Positions 20,911-33,235 of a stretch of DNA of 64,000 nucleotides are shown here, in pieces. Where the stretch lies: the NCBI RefSeq assembly GCF_000213175.1, contig NW_009799103.1:43585-107584 (forward strand), written 5' to 3'. Within the stretch, counting starts at the first letter, position 1. Each line of letters begins with the position of its first letter. The translations under genes and the position numbers were made by a program. Origin of the DNA: Neurospora tetrasperma FGSC 2508 (lineage: Eukaryota; Ascomycota; Sordariomycetes; Sordariales; Sordariaceae). The notes beneath the pieces are model-generated. The model had not been told where the DNA came from and did no database searches. It saw nothing but the letters and a program-made list of their open reading frames with translations.

Positions 20911-22681
20911 GCAACAACAGCAGCATGGCGTCCACGAAACGGTCCCAACATCGGCGCATGACCCGTCTTCGGCTTCGTCTTCTACCGCCTCATCTACTAG
21001 CACCGCAGCCACCGTAGTGCCTGCCGACCATTCTGGGGGTGGGAGAGGTATCCCCTCTCCGGCTCCGGACGCCGACAGCAACGGTCGCAGTTGGAACTCG
21101 TCTGTCCAGCACAGCCACCGCACTGTTCCGTCCAACAACCATCTCCCAATCGATGACCGACCCAACACCCCCACTGCTCGCGTCCCCAACTACCAACAAG
21201 CCCACCAACTCCCTCCTCCACCCCAGCCCAAGGTGATCAAGATCCGCGACCTCCACCACATCCAAACGCTCGTTTCACAAGATGGCCACCCGCTCTCTGC
21301 CTCTTCCGGAACTGGCAATGGCATGCTTACCGACGACCCCTCGCTCCAACAAATGCGCTACGAAATCAGCGGGATGCCCATCTCGGATATCATCGAAATG
21401 GTGGCGGCGCTTTTGACCAAGATCACGACTACAAACGACTTACAGCATGACGCATTGCAGAGGAATCAGGTGCATATGAGGCAGGCGGAGGCGCAGGCGA
21501 GACACCAAGAGGAGCGACAACGACGAGAGAAGGAAGGCGAGGAGAGTAGCGGGGGCCGAGGCCGGAATGGGAGCAGTAGCGGAGGGCCAGGAACTGGGAA
21601 TGGCGCAGGGAGCAGTAGGGAGGTCGGACACAGCAGCAGCAGCGGACACATGTCCCCCCTTTCCTCTTCTGTCCTCGCCTTCCACGGTAAGAACGTGCCG
21701 GCCATCACCATTCTCAGCTACCTCACCCGCATCCACAAATACTGCCCCACCACATATGAGGTGTTTTTGTCACTGCTGGTCTACTTTGACCGCATGACGG
21801 AAAGAGTTAACGATATGGTGATGAAAAGCGAAGAGGAGCGGAGAAGAAGACGCCACGAGGAGCAGCGTGCCCGACAGGAAAGGGAGAAGCAAGCTGCTGC
21901 GACGGCGGGTTACGAAAAGGGGACGGCAGATGATCCAGATGTCCCTATGCGGGATTCGCCTGATGATGACAAGAGACATGATAGCGACGAGACAGACTCG
22001 GACTTGGCCGACGATGACGACGAAGAGATGCCGGATGAGCCAAGGCAGGGTGGTGGGAGCAGGAGGACAAGGGAACAGGAAGAGGAGGATGAGCAGGCGA
22101 CGTATTTTGTCGTGGACAGCTTCAACATTCACAGGTTGATCATCGCTGGAGTGACGTGCGCGAGCAAGTTCTTTAGCGATGTGTTTTATACTAACTCGCG
22201 TTATGCTAAGGTATGTTTACTTTCCCCTTTTTCCCTCCCTTCGTTTTTTCCTCCCCTCCCCCTATCCCAATCCACTTCTCCACTTTCTTCCGTCCTCTCT
22301 CCCCTCTGCTACCCCTGCCTGTGCCTCCACTCCCCTTCCCTTCCATTCGTTCATCAACACTTTTACCCTCCCTCCTCTATTTCATCGCCTCTTCTCTCTT
22401 TTCTTCTGGGTCCAAACATCCAGCCAGCAGGTACTAACAAAACGATCCAGGTCGGCGGCCTTCCCCTCCCAGAACTCAACCACCTCGAGCTCCAATTTCT
22501 CCTTCTCAACGACTTCCGCCTGGCCGTTCCTGTCGAAGACCTCGAAGCATACGCCACCATGCTGGTAGAGTTCTATGCCAGGGAAGTTATTGCGCAGACG
22601 ACACGAGGACGACCTAGCGCTTCTGCTAGTGCCACTACTGTTGCTGGGTCGAGTCATGCTGGTGCTTCGGCAGCGGAATAG
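20483..22681 (+). CDS. Pho80/Pcl-type cyclin with long Ser/Gln-rich N-terminus
   Basis: Exons 20483-22210 and 22451-22681; intron donor GTATGT, branch ACTAAC, acceptor CAG, phase 0. Product about 652 residues. Residues 1-250 are low-complexity (Ser, Pro, Gln; a 15-Gln run from CAA repeats). The cyclin core follows in pieces: ISDIIEMVAALLTKI, then ITILSYLTRIHKYCPTTYEV and FLSLLVYFDRM, an acidic insert, then SFNIHRLIIAGVTCASKFFS, and after the intron LNHLELQFLLLNDFRL. These are hallmarks of Pho80/Pcl6/Pcl7 cyclins that bind Pho85-type CDKs. In Neurospora the Pho80 homolog is preg, which represses phosphate acquisition; this gene could be it or a Pcl6/7-like paralog, and I cannot decide from memory. 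The C-terminus ends soon after the cyclin fold. Confidence 0.9.
20879..20923 (+). repeat. CAA/CAG repeat encoding polyglutamine
   Basis: Fifteen consecutive Gln codons, mainly CAA interrupted by CAG at the 3' end, within the cyclin N-terminus. Confidence 0.95.
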
Positions 22682-25600
22682 AATACTGTTATTGCCGATA
22701 GCTTGGCCGAGGGAATGGAGGGATTAGGTCTTTCAAAAAAGTGAAGAGGATCCGGAGGGTTCGGGGAATGTTTGGGAATGTGAAGTCGATGGGAGAGAGT
22801 CAAGTACCTACTCTGAAACTGTGGCGTCGGGGGGGAAATTGGTACAAACAGGATGGGAGATGGGGAGGAGACGTTGGAGGATTTAATTGCTGTTCTCGGA
22901 TACAAAGGAGAGATGGATGCCGCCTTGCCAAGCGGAGAGGATGATACTGGGAGCGTGTGTGGTGTGTCAGCGTTTGTTGTGGTATCGTTGTTGCCGTTCT
23001 GTTGTTGATGTTGTTTTTGTTGGCCAGCAGTGGGTATGTTTGCCGTTGGTTGTCGGTTGATGACGTTTTCGCTACTTCAAGTTGTCTCTTTTTTTGTCTT
23101 CTGTTTTCTTGTCTGGTCCAAGACCTTACCTACCTACACACTACTACAGCTTATTCAAGCTGATGGATGACGGCATGATCAATTTCAGTTCTTTTCATTG
23201 TCATACACTGCTTGCTACTTCCAGCTTCTTTCGCTTTTGACGAATTCGCTATACATAGACATTTGGCTGGTTTCTGGTCTCTCTTTCCTTTCATTTTCGC
23301 GCTTCTTCTTTCCGTCTTCTTCCTTGCCCTTTCGGTCTTTGTCTCTCTTGGGCTCTTTCGTTTTATGCGTTCTCATTGAGTCGTGCTCCCTCTCTGGACA
23401 TCAAGAAAGATAGCGCCATATTCTTTACCATGAGCGATGATGGATTTGAGTCACCTTCCTTTTCTTCCCCTTCTTCTTGTTCTTCATGATGTGGTGCAGG
23501 ACTGATATGATGAATGAATAGACGATCACTTACCCCTTGCACCCACGTAGTACATGTACCTTGCCTACCTACCTACACTTCAGCACTGATTCTGTCGATA
23601 CCTTTCCCCAAAACTCTTACAGCCTCGAAATCTGAAGTTTCCATCCTCTCTGACTGTCAAATATATCAAAACCCCCAAAGAAAAACAGAGTCTTTACTGC
23701 AGTAGTACCTTGACTATCTCGGATTAGCTCTCCCCCGACGTAGCATCGTCTTACGGCGTGTTCCTCAGCCGTCGTCCGTCGGGCGTGACAGGCATCCAGA
23801 CGTAGAAAAGGGTGGGCTTAGGTTGGTGCCCGTTGGCGTGGCGCCTTTCCTTCAGTTGCCGATCGGTAAAAGACGGGAGACGGTAACGGGTCGGGTGTCG
23901 CAACCACTATGAGCAAGGCTTGGCCACCCCTTCTTTTAGCAAGGGGCGGCACGTAATGCGGTTATAACGGCATATTGACAAATTCACTTTAAACCCGGGA
24001 AGGATGTTTTGTGATTTGGGTTCTTGGCGTTTACTTCTTATCGAGCTTTCTACTTGTTTTATATATATATATATATATATATATGGTATATATATCTTAT
24101 AGTTCTTGGAGGGGGAGGGGGGAAGAGGAGGGAAGAGGGGTGGGGAGGTACACAATCGCGTGCTTCGAGGATCGAAATCGAAGGGAGGGAGACAGGCGTG
24201 ATGACAGCCGGGAGGGAATGCCCCTGTCTTATCTGGGAGAAAAGACAACTGCGTTGTTCGGATTCGGACCACTCACTGACCAGTCACTTTTCACCTAGAG
24301 GTACACTACACTAGTAGGTAACTACTAGTTTGGACAATAGTATCGCTGCATGTTGATCGCCACCACCACGGTCACTACTAAATCCTGCCCAACACTGTAC
24401 TCAGGTGTATCAAGGTGTGACATCGCTGCGATAAGGCTGCCAGGGCTGTTTGTAGGTAGGTACATATGCGATCAGAACCTCAAGGACAGAAAGACAATGG
24501 CTTGAACAGATACAAAAGCACACGAGAACATGAATATGAAGCTGAAGGAGGGAAAAAAAGATGACATTGAGGACCCCAAGGACCCTGACTGACTGCTTCT
24601 TGCACGGTTGCACGTGAGAAAGATTCAGGGCTTTTGCAATTTCCAAAACAAAGGATTCGCCTGCTGCGACTGCCACCGTCGTCAGCCAAGGCGTTGTTGG
24701 TCGTGTGCAATCGCCGTGTCTGAGTACTCCTCTTTGTGTTTTTGATGGTTGGGAAATTCATGACGCCGTCCTTCAAACTGCGTTGTCGCCGCAATGCAAG
24801 CAAAGCCAAGTGTCTACTACACAGTACGCTTGTCAGAAGTAGACCAAAGAGGAAGGCAACGGCAATGGTTTTTGCGCCGTGTGGGATCGGGATCGAGTTG
24901 ATTGGGGGCTAGTGGTTTGGGGGTAGGTAGGTTGTTGGTTGTGTGCGCTTCCGTTTCGAGGTGCGCAAGCGTCATGGCAAGTGACGGACGAGAACACCCA
25001 AAAGGGGAGGGAAGGAGGGGAACACAAAGTTGGGTTATTATGTGACTAACAGGCGCAAACGAGGAAGGGAGTAAAAATAGTGTAGATTCTTCACTAGGGG
25101 CTCAAGGGGTGGTAGATGGGGGTCAAAGACTGGTGCGCTCGATTGGGAATTTTGCAACTCTGCTTGAAATTTCTTAGTAGTCTTTGGCAAGTTGAAGGCG
25201 AAGATCGAAGAGATCAACGGCGAGTCCAACTTTCAAATCCCAAATTCTAGAACGGGCGAGACCTGTAGACCAAACTCTTGGGTCGTGGTCTGGTTCTTTC
25301 CCTTGGAGATCGAGATGGAACTGGACTTGGAGGACATGAAGGGACTCGGACTGGAACACTGTTTGAGAAGTGTCGACTTGTACGTTCCTGATGCGCGAGG
25401 GGACGGGCTCCCCACGGCGGGGGGTTGATCGTGGCTTCTGGGATCCCGTCTGTCTGGGGAAAAGGAGAGACGTCCGAGATCAAAGCAGAATTCGAACTTC
25501 AACTTGACTCGCCTACACAGTACCATACACATCGACAATGTGAGGACTGCTCGAATGACGGTTGAGGCGTTCGTTCAGTTGCCATCAGTCAACCAGCATC

Positions 25601-26798
25601 GTTCATCGAAATCGGCATGACAGGTGAGGGGTAACACACCCCCAAGACCCCAATCATGCAAGTACGACCATTGTTTTGGCCAATGTTGACTCTTTTTCTC
25701 ACCAAGTACTTCCAGTCCACCAAAACTCCAGTGTCTCCAATTCAAAAAGGTAAGCAGACCCCCAAAAAGAAAACATGTCGGTACAGAAAGTGAATCAACC
25801 TTCGGCCCAACAAAAGGTCGAAAGCCGAAGGGGAACAGTAAAGTGTGGAGTACCATATGGCTTGGTTCTTTGGGATTCCCCAGCATCTCTCCACCTCTCC
25901 ACAAAGCAAATACCACCCTTCCCCCCCGTCCCCCGCATATAAACCCCCGAAAAGCTGGGGTCGGCCGCTGTGGCCTGCGCCAAAGGCTCCACACGCTGGC
26001 AACCCAATCGCTGAAGCCGGTCAAGATCGACGACATCCCATGCCGGGACGGAGAACAAGGCAGTCACTGGCAGGCAAAGACGACTTTTACCTAACAAGCA
26101 AAGACTCGGAAAAGTTGATCAGGGGTCGGAAAGAATCAGGCCAGCCAAGAACATTGAAGGTCAGTCTGTCAATAGACCAGCCAAGCGGACTGCATTCCCT
26201 TCTCAGCGGCAGTCTTACCTACACAGTCCACAGTCAGGACTACGTTACATTACGGGTTACCATGTGTGGTTAAACATAGCCGGACGGTCCAAGAACGACT
26301 GGACCACTCGTGAGCCCATCCCGTGTTGTGGGTGTGGTACAACCTCCAACGGGAGTGAGGAGGACTGCTCCCCCAAGTCGTACTCGTACAGTGTCTCGAA
26401 TGCCCTCCAATTGGTTTGCCGAGTACGTACCGATGATCCCTTCCTGAAGCCGTCTTGGTCTGGCCCGAGCCTACACAGTGCACTACAAAGCACGCTGAGT
26501 GAGATCCATGGCGAGCAAAAAAAGATGGAGGCCAATATTGGGGAACCATGGAAAGCCCGGACCTTACATTGAAAGGCTGGTGTTGGAATCCGGGGACTGG
26601 GGGTGATGGGGACTGAGGAGGAAAAAAACGTATATCTTCCCCCGGTACCCCGGATTTGGTGTTCCGTCCTCGTCGCCTGTGTTATCCCCGTGTCTCTTTC
26701 TCCTTCATCATTCCCTTTCTCCCCGACACCTGCTTCCCAGAAAGTTGATACACTCTAGGGGCTTGCTTGGTGTAAGTGACCAAGCGTTCACCTTGACC
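22682..26798. other. 4.1-kb gene-poor region
   Basis: Between two rightward genes. It holds the cyclin 3' region and the transporter upstream region. Pyrimidine-rich tracts, a TA microsatellite and several ACCTACCTAC motifs occur. Frames such as 24480-24809, 25575-26036 (minus) and 25845-26273 (plus) have no splice support or recognisable motif. A non-coding RNA could lie here but nothing in the sequence shows one. Confidence 0.5.
24061..24084. repeat. (AT)12 microsatellite
   Basis: Twelve perfect AT units, followed after GG by a further short TA tract. Confidence 0.95.
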
Positions 26799-29009
26799 AT
26801 GGGCCACAATCCAGACCTGGACAGTAGCGGCACTGCCGGGTAAGTCTTTAGTTCCACAAGTCTCCTCAAGTTCTCTCAAGAAGACCTGTTTTACTAACAC
26901 CCACCCAGAGAACCCAAGGGTGTCACCGGCTCGCACATTGAACAAACCTCGTCCAACCTCGAAGCCAACGTTAACCTCGAAGCCAAGCTCAAGAACCCGC
27001 TCGAAGGCCTTTCCCGCGTCGAGCTCCTGTCACGCGTCGAGACCTTTTGCGCCGAAAAGAACCTAACCGAGCACCTCCCTCTCTTCCGTAAGGGAGCACT
27101 CATCGCCCAATCCCCGGACAACTATGCGTCCATCTCGGGCCCGGAAGCCTTGGATGATGAGGAGAAGGCAGTACTTTTGAAGGAGGTCGAACACAAGTGG
27201 CGGCTGCCGGCAAGACTGTTCCTGACGATTGCGACTTGCTCGATCGGTGCTGCTGTCCAAGGTTGGGATCAGACGGGCACGAATGGCGCGAATATCTTCT
27301 TCCCCAACTATTACGGTATCGGAGGGGACACTGCGAGGGAGAAGTTGCTTGTCGGATTGATCAATGCTGGGCCTTATATTGGGAGCGCGTAAGTTTTCTC
27401 TTCTTCTTGTTTTCCACGTTCAACAGACACGGTGATTTCCTGCAGTGGTCGGTTCAATACCTAGGTACTGACTAACATTAAACAGATTCATCGGTTGCTG
27501 GCTTTCTGATCCCATCAACAACTGGATCGGTCGTCGTGGTGTAATCTTTGTCTCTGCTCACTTCTGTATCTGGCCCGTCATCGGTTCTGCTTTCTGTCAC
27601 ACATGGCCCCAGCAACTGGCCTGCCGTCTGCTGATGGGTATCGGTATGGGTGTAAAGGCATCAACGGTGCCGATTTATGCCGCGGAAAACTCGCCTGCTG
27701 CTATTCGAGGTGCGCTGGTTATGTCATGGCGTGAGTACTCCCAAGTGTTCCTTACTACAGCTCCCTTGGCACAATTGGTGAAAGATGCTAACACCAGACC
27801 TTTCCAGAAATGTGGACAGCCTTCGGCATCTTCTTGGGAACTGCTTTTAACCTTGCCGTCTTCAACGCCAGCTCCAACGTCAACTGGCGCCTCATGCTCG
27901 GTGCCCCCTTCATCCCCGCCGTACCCCTGCTTCTGCTCATCTATCTTTGCCCCGAGTCCCCGCGCTGGTACATGAAGAAGGGCCGCTACCCAGAAGCCTG
28001 GAAATCCATGGTCAAGCTGCGCAACCACCCTATCCAAGTTGCCCGGGACATGTTCTACATCCACTCGCAATTGGAAGTTGAGCACCAGCTCCTCGCCGGC
28101 TCCAACTATGCCAAGCGCTTCGTTGAGCTCTTCACCGTCCCTCGTGTTCGCCGCGCCACCCTCGCCGCTTTCACCGTCATGATTGCCCAACAGATGTGCG
28201 GAATCAACATCATTGCCTTTTACAGCACCACCATCTTTAAGGATTCCGGCTCCACCGAATTCCAAGCCCTGCTTTCGTCCTTCGGCTTCGGTCTAGTCAA
28301 CTGGCTCTTCGCCTTCCCCGCCTTCTGGACCATCGACACCTTTGGCCGGCGCTCTCTACTTCTCTTTACCTTCCCGCAAATGATGTGGACCCTGCTAGCA
28401 GCCGGCCTCTTCACCTTGCTCGACATGGGTACCGCCCGGACCGCGCTTGTCGCCTTATTCGTCTTCCTCTTCGCCGCGTTCTACTCCCCCGGTGAAGGTC
28501 CTGTCCCCTTCACCTACTCGGCCGAAGTCTTCCCCCTCTCTCACAGAGAAGTAGGCATGGGCTTTGCCGTTGCCACCTGTCTCTTCTGGGCATCTGTTTT
28601 GGGTATTACCTTCCCCTTCTTGCTTGACTCTCTCGGCACCGTCGGCGCCTTTGGTCTTTACGCGGGCTTCAACCTGGTGGCGTTTATTGCCATCTTCTTG
28701 GTCGTGCCGGAGACGAAGCAGAAGACGCTCGAGGAGTTGGATTATGTCTTTGCTGTGAAGACGAGCAAGTTCATGTCGTACCAGTGCACCAAGGCGCTGC
28801 CGTGGTTCATCAAGAGATGGGTGTTTTGGCAGAGGAATGCGAAGCTGGAGCCACTTTATGAGTTTGATCGGATCAAGGAGGCGGAGAAGGAGAGGAGGGC
28901 AGAGGAGGAGAGAAGGGCAAAGGAGACAGGAACTATCACCTCTACTGCTACAGGAGCCGAGTTGGATGAAAAGAAGGGACTGAGCCATGTGAATGCTCCT
29001 AATGCTTAG
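26799..29009 (+). CDS. MFS sugar/polyol transporter
   Basis: Exons 26799-26839, 26909-27388, 27486-27730 and 27808-29009 give 655 residues with all phases matching. A polar N-terminal extension of about 130 residues precedes the first helix. Sugar-porter signatures are all present: GWDQTGTNGANIF in TM1, the GRR loop after TM2 (NNWIGRRG), CRLLMGIGMGVK, PESPRWYMKKGR after TM6, GRRSLLL after TM8, and PETKQKTLEELD after TM12. The C-terminal tail ends in a Glu/Lys/Arg-rich segment. Family members are plasma-membrane proton symporters. The overall pattern is closest to fungal inositol or polyol-type sugar porters, but the substrate is inferred only loosely. The first 14 residues come from a 41-nt exon. 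Confidence 0.93.
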
Positions 29010-29426
29010 ATAGACAGGGGACGGTTCGGTTTGGTTGGTGCGTTGTTGGCCGGTCTTGGAGATTGTCATGTGGTTTGGATGGACGGATTATGATATCTCT
29101 TTCCTGTCGTTCCTTCGGTCATGTCCTCATGTGTTACGCTCCCAATATTGATACCACTATAACATTTCAAGCAAATAAAAGAAATTTGATGACATGTCGT
29201 GCGTTTCCAACTATCATTAGAGGTACCGAGGTCGGCTATCGGTGATTTGTCGTCGGTGCACTAACTGGCTGAACTTGGCGAACTGGTGTGGTGTAGTGGT
29301 TCACGACAGGGACTGGACTGGCCGGCTTCGCATTGTTTGACCTTATCGTCCACTAGTAAATAACGGGTAATAATTCCCCGTACCCCTCAGGTACGTCACT
29401 GACAAGTGGAACCTTTGTTATCAGCA
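29010..29426. other. Intergenic, no gene seen
   Basis: 3' region of the transporter and promoter of the next rightward gene. No supported frame. Confidence 0.5.
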
Positions 29427-30813
29427 ATGTTATCAAGAATGAATACAGAATTTATAATGACTCTTTCTGTATGTGAAGAGGCCAACATCAACAACACCTA
29501 CCTTGAGGAATCGAGTCGTTCACTCATTTTTGCAATGATCACCACGTCATTGACCGGCTTTACCGTCTTATTCCTCGTTGTCCTGGCCGTAGGAGCTCAT
29601 CTGTGGCTCCGTTCCCGTCAGAGATGTGCCACCTCATCGCCGTCTGTCGAGGAGAAAGCACCATTCCTTCACGGCAGCACCGGCGATCAACAAAATGAGA
29701 AAACCGACGAAGCAACCATTGTTCCCTTGCCGGACTTTGACTGGAAAACGACTGAGCCGCTGAAGCTCCGCCCCTTCAAGCCCAAATACCACATCACCAT
29801 GGGTACCGTAATCCCTTCTTTCATCCGTGCTCCTTATATCCATCGCCAACCACTAACACTCCACCACCATAGGCCTTCAAAACAGCACCCCCTCGGACCT
29901 CATCCTGATGGACAGCAACTACCTCTCCCGTATCCGTTCCCGCCAGGAGATCCTCTCCCTCCACGCCGCCGAAGTCATGGGCGTTCTCCCCGAAGGTCAG
30001 GCCGCTGTCAAGGAGTTATACACGTACCTGCTAGGCGAATACCTCCCCGTCCGGTATCCGACCATGTTCCGCATCGTTTCTTCCTATCCCGGTTGCCCCG
30101 ACACGACTTTCCAAAACTTGATCACCAACTCTTCCTCCCCCCTGTCCCCGCCTCCCTCCGACCCCCTCGACTGTTTGAGGGTGATAGCCCAAACAGTAGA
30201 AGACGATTTCTTCCTCTTGCTTCCCTTCCCGAAACCCAACTCCCTCACCACCAGCGAGATGGAGCACAAGTGCGTCGCCTTCATGAACCTACACCCCTCC
30301 GGCTTTTCCCCCTCCTCCAAACTCGGTCTCCCCCTTTCGCATATCCACGCTCCCGTACCCTCCTACGAGAAAATCGGGCCGTCAATGGAACGCTTCTTTG
30401 CCCGTTTGTCCTGCGATAAGCTCGTCAAGAGGATGAATTGGGCTATGCAGTTGCATCCTGACCTCTATTGTCCGGGCGGCAACCACGTGCATCAGGAGGA
30501 TTTGGAGACAATGGAAGAGGTGACGGAGTTTGGGGATGAAGAGGCGGAGAAGGCACGATTGAGGGTTGAGTTGCAAGGTGTTTGGAGACTGAGAAAGACG
30601 GGGGCGGTGGTTTTTGGGTTCAAGACTTATATGTATGGACTCAGAGAGGTGAAGGAGGAGGTTCTGGAAATGGAGGATGGGGGGACGACGAAGACGGGGG
30701 AGGCATTGGCGCAGGCAATTGAGGGATCGGGAGAAGGGAATGCGCCGGGGATGTGGACGTATAAGGGGGCTGTGAGGTGGGGAGCGGCGGTGGCTCGGTG
30801 GTTGAGGAGTTGA
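29427..30813 (+). CDS. Membrane-anchored DUF3445 / heme-dependent oxidative N-demethylase-like protein
   Basis: Exons 29427-29802 and 29873-30813 (donor GTACCG, acceptor TAG) give 438 residues. A single helix at about 33-60 (SLIFAMITTSLTGFTVLFLV) precedes a soluble domain. The domain carries the DUF3445/HODM pattern: YHITMGLQN, MDSNYLSRIRSRQEIL, VEDDFFLLLP, HPSGFSPSSKLGLPLSHIHA, VPSYEKIGPSMERFFARL and MNWAMQL. Bacterial HODM subunits use heme to oxidatively demethylate amines; the fungal relatives are largely uncharacterised, so the reaction is inferred. The start is the first ATG of the frame; in-frame ATGs at 29439 and 29457 are alternatives. The plus-strand frame that continues through the intron is not real. 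Confidence 0.85.
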
Positions 30814-31332
30814 TGGGATGGAAGGAACTGAAGGCCTATTGGGAAGGCGTGATGCTTTGATGTTGGCTCACCATGATGAGGAAAGAGAGATGACGGAGAA
30901 GGGGCAACGGATGTAGGATGATTGAGGCGGCCGTGACCCGACTTCGGAGGACGGAGAGGTCGGGGTTTAGCATTTGGATCCGGATTACAACAAATTGATA
31001 ATCCCTGAATAACACTGCCGGTGTTAGGTAGTCAGCTTCCCCGTCCCAACAGTCATCAATTGAAGAACAAGGGGACATCGTTTTCCCTCTACACTTCTTA
31101 ACCCCGAACTGTCCTCCGATTGGAGCAACTCGTCTCGGTAACGGGGCTCAACGACAAACGGTCAAGACGGCGCTAGGAGATGTCGGCCAATCACCACCGA
31201 CCGCCCCGTGGTAGCCGGGGTTGACATCTCCGAGATGATCTGATAACAGCTCGGAGTTAACCAGGACACCATCTCTTGGCGTTGTGTCCTTATAAGTCGA
31301 CTGCTTACCTCTTTTTTGATTTTGATCTGATA
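30814..31332. other. Intergenic, no gene seen
   Basis: 3' region of the DUF3445 gene and promoter of the flavoprotein gene. The small minus-strand frames have no supported features. Confidence 0.5.
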
Positions 31333-33022
31333 ATGAAGTACTTCCCAAGACTCTCGCTGATTTCTACGCCTTTCGTGGTTGCATCTGTCGTCTTTTTATT
31401 CAGCTTTGTTCTTCAAATGTCCATGGATCGCAACGTGCAACAACCACAGACAGATATGGCTGCCAACGCACTCAAAAATGTGGTTGTGGTAGGAGGATCA
31501 TATGTTGGGAAGGTGAGTTAGGGCCCTTCTTGCCCATTCACGGCACGAATTCTCAAAATGAAATGCTGACCATCACTTAAAGGCCGCCGCCAAAGAACTC
31601 GCAAACCTCCTTCCCTCATCTCATCGAGTAAGTCTCTCCATTCGTTCCATCCTCACCATCAAAACCCCCATCAACTAACACAGGCAACCTCCGTCCAGGT
31701 CATCCTCATAGAACCCCACACCCACTTCCACCACCTCTTCGCCTTCCCCCGTTTCGCCATCCTCCCCTCGCACGAACATAAAGCCTTCATCCCTTATACC
31801 TCCCTCTTCTCCTCCTCCTCCCCTTCCTCCCATCTGATCCTCCCCGCCAAAGTCCTCTCTCTGTCCACCTCGCCCAAGGGCAATAACCTCCTCACCCTCG
31901 ACCGTCCCGTCCCCTTTCCCTCTTCCCTTTCCTCCTCCTCTTTGGAGAAAACAACCAAAATCCCCTTCGACTTTCTCCTCTGCGCAACCGGCACCCGCCT
32001 TTCTCCACCCGGCACCTCCCCCCACGACACCAAACCTCTCTCCATTTCGTTCCTACAATCCTTCCAAAACGCCATCGCCCACCCCGAGACCAAACACGTG
32101 GTGATTGTAGGAGGCGGCGCAGTGGGGGTGCAAATGGCTTGCGACCTCAAGGAGCTGTACCCTACTAAGCGCGTGACGCTGGTTCACTCGCGCGAGCAGT
32201 TGATGCCTGTTTATCATGAGCGACTGAGCGAGATTATCAAGGAGCGGTTTGCTGAACTGGGGGTGGAAACGGCACTGGGCAAAAGGGCGGTGGTGCCGCC
32301 GGAGGAAGGGGGGTGGCCACTCCCGGTGCCTGGAGAGGAAGGGAAGAAAAAGATGGAGGTGAGATTGGTGGATGGGAGTGTGGTGGAGGGGGATGTGGTG
32401 GTGCAGGCTACGGGACAGGAGGCTAATAATGGGTTTTTGCTGGGGTTGGAAGAAAAAGAAGAGGAGAAGGGGAGGGTGATTAATCCTCGGAATGGGTTCG
32501 TCAAGGTGAAGCCGACGATGCAGTTCGCTGATGAACGGTTTTCGGATTTCATGTTTGCTGTGGGCGATATTGCGGATTCGGGGGCGCATAAGGCAGCAAG
32601 GCCGGGGATGGTGCAGGCAGCGGTGGCGGCGAGGAATGTGGTCAAGCTGATTGAGGGAGGGAAGGAGGCGGAGGAGTTGGAGAGCGTGGAGGTGCAGCCG
32701 GCGGCGATACACTTGACGCTTGGTTTGGTGAGTTTTCCGTCTCCTGATGAGTTCCCTTCTTGAGGAGCTGAGTTTGCTGACCTGTTGTGGTGGGATAGAC
32801 CAAGAACATCATCTTCAGAAATCCCAACCCGGCTGCTGGCCAGACCGAACCGACGTACACGTTGAAAGATGAGTAAGTCTCTCACTCTCATGCCCCCGGA
32901 CAGATGTCTATAAGCAAACAAGCAGCTAACTTATGAACAGTGGCAGTGCGGATATGGGCGTTGATCGGCTTTGGGTTATGAACGACATTAAGGTCACCGG
33001 ACCGCAGGAGTATCATCTATAG
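31333..33022 (+). CDS. AIF/AMID (FSP1)-like FAD/NAD(P)H oxidoreductase
   Basis: Five exons: 31333-31512, 31583-31627, 31684-32727, 32799-32872 and 32941-33022; 474 residues, phases consistent. An N-terminal hydrophobic helix (about residues 9-30) is followed by the FAD-binding dinucleotide fold KNVVVVGGSYVGKAAAKEL. LLCATGTRLSPPGT follows the FAD domain, then a second Rossmann motif HVVIVGGGAVGVQMACDL for NAD(P)H, then FMFAVGDIAD near the FAD ribityl site. This is the layout of AIF-like/AMID flavoproteins, which reduce quinones with NAD(P)H and in some cases affect cell death. The helix suggests membrane attachment. Exon 2 is only 45 nt. The gene converges on the oxidoreductase at 33236 with about 210 bases between. 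Confidence 0.9.
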
Positions 33023-33235
33023 GTAAAAATGGTAAATGTCGAGGAGAAGTGCAAGGGAAATATCACGAGGGGGCAACCGCAAGAGCTAATTATAAAGTCG
33101 AATCAGTCTCCCCAGGACAAAGAAAAAGGCGCACCATTGTTGTGTTATCAAGATGGTATCATTATACTATTGTATTTCATCACAACATCAAAATCTCTAC
33201 CCAATCCTGATGCCAATCCGCAATCATTGGCACAT

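Noticed and set aside
27675-28265. 196-codon minus-strand frame over the sugar transporter
   Set aside because: Antisense of conserved sugar-porter exons; no motif of its own.
32053-32921. Two long minus-strand frames over the AIF-like gene
   Set aside because: Antisense of the flavoprotein exon 3, His/Leu- or Ser/Pro-rich composition typical of shadows.
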